Origin: Mycobacterium sp. E787
GTDB lineage: Bacteria > Actinomycetota > Actinomycetes > Mycobacteriales > Mycobacteriaceae
DNA: 36,100 nt
NCBI RefSeq assembly: GCF_001668725.1
Contig: NZ_LZKL01000122.1
Coordinates: forward strand, 1-36,100
Reading direction: 5' to 3'
Numbering within the stretch: the first letter of the stretch is position 1; each line of letters starts with the position of its first letter. Of this stretch, positions 33,973 through 36,100 are shown piece after piece. The position numbers and the translations under genes were made by a program. Under the pieces are notes generated by a model. That model worked only from the letters and a program-made list of their open reading frames with translations. It searched no databases and was not told the origin of the DNA.

Positions 33973-34047
33973 AACGACCGCCCCGCGGCTAGCTGCTCTC
34001 CCAGCAGCCACCGAACGCGTAACCAGGGCGAAAAATCCGCGGCATTG

Positions 34048-34992
34048 TCAACCGGTGTGTGTACCGCGGAAGTACTCGACCGTGCGACGCACACCCTCGT
34101 CGAGCCGAACCTGCGGGCGCCAGCCCAAAACCCTTGCCGCCAAACCGATGTCGAGGCAGGACCGTCTCAGGTCGCCGAGGCGATCCGGATGAAACTCAGG
34201 GTCGTCGGGCCCACCGACGGCCGCGGCCACCGCCGAATGCAGTTGGCGGTCCGAGGTTTCGATCCCGGTTCCGACGTTGAAACGCTGCCCGGCGCCGGCG
34301 TCCCCGGCGGCCTTGACGAAGGCGTCCACCACGTCGTCGACGTACACGTAGTCGCGGGTCTTGCCGCCGTTGCCGAAAACCTTGGTGGGCTTGCCCGACA
34401 GCAGCGCCTGCGCGAAGATCGCCACCACGCCGGCCTCGCCGTGCGGGTCCTGCCGGGGGCCGTACACGTTGGCGGGCGCGATGTGCGAACAGTCCAGGCC
34501 GTACAGGTGGCGGAACGTGTTCAGGTAGATCTCGCCGGCCACCTTGCCCGCGGCGTACGGCGACGCCGGATCCGTCGGCACCGTCTCGGGGGTCGGGTAC
34601 ACGGGCGGCGTGCCGTAGATCGATCCCCCCGAGGAGGTGTGCACGATCTTGCGCACCCCGGTCTGGCGCGCCGCTTCGGCCAGGCGAATGGTGCCGATGA
34701 CGTTCACCGACGCATCGAACTGCGGGTCGGCCACCGAGTGCCGCACATCGATCTGCGCGGCCAGGTGAAACACCACCTCCGGGCGGTGCTCGTCGAGGAT
34801 CGCCTGCATGTCGGCGGTGACGATGTCGGCCTCGACGAAGCCGTAGGCCGGGTGGTCGGCCAGATGCTCGAGGTTGGTCGCGCGGCCAGTGGCGAAATTA
34901 TCCAGCCCCACCACCGCGTGACCGTCGGCCAGCAGGCGGTCGACTAGCGTCGAGCCGATGAATCCGGCTGCCCCGGTGACGAGTGCGCGCAC
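34048..34992 (-). CDS. galE1: UDP-glucose/UDP-sugar 4-epimerase GalE1
   Basis: A 314-residue short-chain-dehydrogenase epimerase. RALVTGAAGFIGSTLVDRL is the NAD-binding GxxGxxG, VFHLAAQIDVRHSV a conserved segment, TSSGGSIYG holds the catalytic Ser, and SPYAAGKVAGE the YxxxK pair. It interconverts UDP-Glc and UDP-Gal, and some relatives also take UDP-GlcNAc/UDP-GalNAc. GTG start at 34992; a TATGGT -10 (34999-35004) ends six bases before it, so the mRNA is probably leaderless. Divergent from the next membrane protein. From memory, the M. tuberculosis gene Rv3633 lies between the ppgS partner and galE1; it is absent here. Confidence 0.94.
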   Translation of the reverse strand: MRALVTGAAGFIGSTLVDRLLADGHAVVGLDNFATGRATNLEHLADHPAYGFVEADIVTADMQAILDEHRPEVVFHLAAQIDVRHSVADPQFDASVNVIGTIRLAEAARQTGVRKIVHTSSGGSIYGTPPVYPTPETVPTDPASPYAAGKVAGEIYLNTFRHLYGLDCSHIAPANVYGPRQDPHGEAGVVAIFAQALLSGKPTKVFGNGGKTRDYVYVDDVVDAFVKAAGDAGAGQRFNVGTGIETSDRQLHSAVAAAVGGPDDPEFHPDRLGDLRRSCLDIGLAARVLGWRPQVRLDEGVRRTVEYFRGTHTG

Positions 34993-34998
34993 CGGCCC

Positions 34999-35004
34999 AC
35001 CATA
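34999..35004 (-). promoter_or_regulatory. galE1 -10 element (leaderless start)
   Basis: TATGGT on the minus strand, with six bases between it and the galE1 GTG. The predicted start site coincides with the start codon, and no Shine-Dalgarno is present. Confidence 0.5.
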
Positions 35005-35038
35005 CCGGCGGGCCGCGCGCGCGAGCGGCCTACCTCGC

Positions 35039-36100
35039 GTGGCGCTGGTCGCCGCCGCGCTGATCCTCGTTCAGCTGGGCGTCCGTGCGGTGCTGGCGTT
35101 CGGCGGCTATTTCTACTGGGACGACCTGATCCTGGTCGGCAAGGCCGGCACCGAGGGCCTGCTGTCGGCGCCGTACCTGTTCGACGACCACGACGGCCAC
35201 GTGATGCCGGCCGCGTTCCTGCTCGCCGGGGGCATCACCCGGCTGGCCCCGCTCGTCTGGACGTGGCCGGCGGTCAGCCTGCTGGCGCTGCAGGCGCTGG
35301 CCTCGCTGGCCCTGTTGCGCGCGCTGTACGTCATCCTCGGCCGGCGGTGGGTGCTGCTGATCCCGTTGACGTTCGCGCTGTTCACCCCGCTGGGCGTGCC
35401 GGGCTTTGCGTGGTGGGCGGCCGCGCTGAACTCGCTGCCCATGCTGGCGGCGCTGGCGTGGGTGTGCGCCGACGCGATCCTGCTGCTCCGCACGGGGAAT
35501 CGGCGCTACGCCCTGACCGGCGCGCTGGTGTACTTCGGGGGCCTGCTGTTCTTCGAGAAGGCGGCCGTGATCCCATTCGTCGCCTTCGCCGTGGCCGCGC
35601 TGCTGTCCCACGTGCACGGTGACCGGTCCGCGCTGCGAACGGTGTGGCGGGCCGGCATGCGGTTGTGGATCCCGTCGCTGACGTTGACCGTCGCCTGGCT
35701 GGCGGTTTACCTCGCCGTCGTCAACCAGCGGCGGTGGAGTTTCGACCTGGCGATGACGGGCGATCTGGTGTGGCGATCGATCACCCACGGCATCGTGCCG
35801 GGCCTGGCCGGCGGGCCGTGGCACTGGGACCGGTGGGCGCCCGCCTCGCCGTGGGCCACGCCCCCGCCGCTCGCGATGGCGCTCGGCTGGCTTGCTCTGA
35901 TCGGCACGGTTGCCGTGTCGCTGTTGCGCAAGCAACGCATCGGCCCGGTGTGGCTGACCGCCGCCGGTTACGCCATCGCCTGCCAGGTGCCGATCTATCT
36001 GATGCGGTCGTCGAAGCAGACCGCCCTGGAGCTCGCTCAGACCCTGCGCTATCTGCCGGACCTGGTCGTCGTGCTGGCGCTGCTGGCGGCCGTCGCGCTC
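35039..36100 (+). CDS. Large polytopic membrane protein, GT-C-like (Rv3635 type), partial
   Basis: An open frame of 354 codons running off the right edge, with repeated hydrophobic helices: LVAAALILVQLGVRAVLAF, LLALQALASLALLRALYVIL, LLIPLTFALF, LPMLAALAWVCADAILLL, VIPFVAFAVAALL, LTLTVAWLAVYLAVV and others. After the first helix comes GGYFYWDDLILVGKAG, an acidic pair in the first external loop as in GT-C glycosyltransferases that use polyprenyl-phosphate sugars. It corresponds by position to M. tuberculosis Rv3635, a membrane protein of unestablished function. GTG 35039 is the only reasonable start seen. Confidence 0.8.
   Translation, partial: MALVAAALILVQLGVRAVLAFGGYFYWDDLILVGKAGTEGLLSAPYLFDDHDGHVMPAAFLLAGGITRLAPLVWTWPAVSLLALQALASLALLRALYVILGRRWVLLIPLTFALFTPLGVPGFAWWAAALNSLPMLAALAWVCADAILLLRTGNRRYALTGALVYFGGLLFFEKAAVIPFVAFAVAALLSHVHGDRSALRTVWRAGMRLWIPSLTLTVAWLAVYLAVVNQRRWSFDLAMTGDLVWRSITHGIVPGLAGGPWHWDRWAPASPWATPPPLAMALGWLALIGTVAVSLLRKQRIGPVWLTAAGYAIACQVPIYLMRSSKQTALELAQTLRYLPDLVVVLALLAAVAL

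Overview
This window is chromosomal DNA from a slow-growing, non-tuberculous Mycobacterium. The DNA is very GC-rich, GTG starts are common, several transcripts look leaderless, and the gene order from clpC1 through lsr2, lysS, coaX, panD, panC, the folate genes and ftsH to ephA, esxVW, lpqG, hpt, tilS, dacB, ppa, ppgS and galE1 follows, from memory, the Rv3596c-Rv3635 segment of M. tuberculosis. A relative of the M. avium or M. simiae groups is likely, but this is inference. No rRNA, tRNA, CRISPR array or complete insertion sequence was seen.

Left end (1-2211). The start of a 13E12/DUF222-type gene runs off the window. Next, on the minus strand, a cobalamin riboswitch precedes cbtB, cbtA and a histidine-phosphatase-like gene (putative cobalt uptake under B12 control), followed by a YbjQ-family protein.

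Core block (2334-17150, all minus strand). In transcription order: ftsH, folE, folP, folB, folK, a DUF3180 membrane protein, a DUF6779-type proline-rich membrane protein, a Rossmann/DUF2520 reductase (candidate PanG), panC, panD, coaX, lysS, lsr2 and clpC1. Many neighbours overlap by 1-8 bases, so folate and pantothenate/CoA synthesis appear translationally coupled. lsr2 ends in a perfect 16-bp hairpin terminator.

Accessory middle (17200-24216). A 34-bp direct repeat lies upstream of ftsH, followed by a VOC-family gene. A three-gene oxidative operon (ephA, LLM monooxygenase, zinc alcohol dehydrogenase) follows. It faces an esxV/esxW pair whose upstream PPE gene survives only as its C-terminal 89 codons. 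That remnant ends at a sharply AT-rich segment carrying a leaderless HTH regulator gene. A secreted cutinase and a small secreted protein follow. This is the clearest region of recent rearrangement.

Right part (24217-36100). lpqG, hpt, tilS, a zincin-type metalloprotease, dacB and ppa are housekeeping genes. Next come an orphan coiled-coil membrane protein and a DUF475 membrane protein. The right end is a cell-envelope cluster: a multi-spanning flippase-like protein, PpgS (polyprenyl-phosphate GalNAc synthase), its small membrane partner, GalE1 and a partial GT-C-like membrane protein. Together these could form a sugar-donor synthesis, flipping and transfer pathway. Two intergenic regions, next to lysS and between the ppgS partner gene and galE1, share short GTGTG-containing words spaced 20 bp apart, which suggests a dispersed intergenic element.
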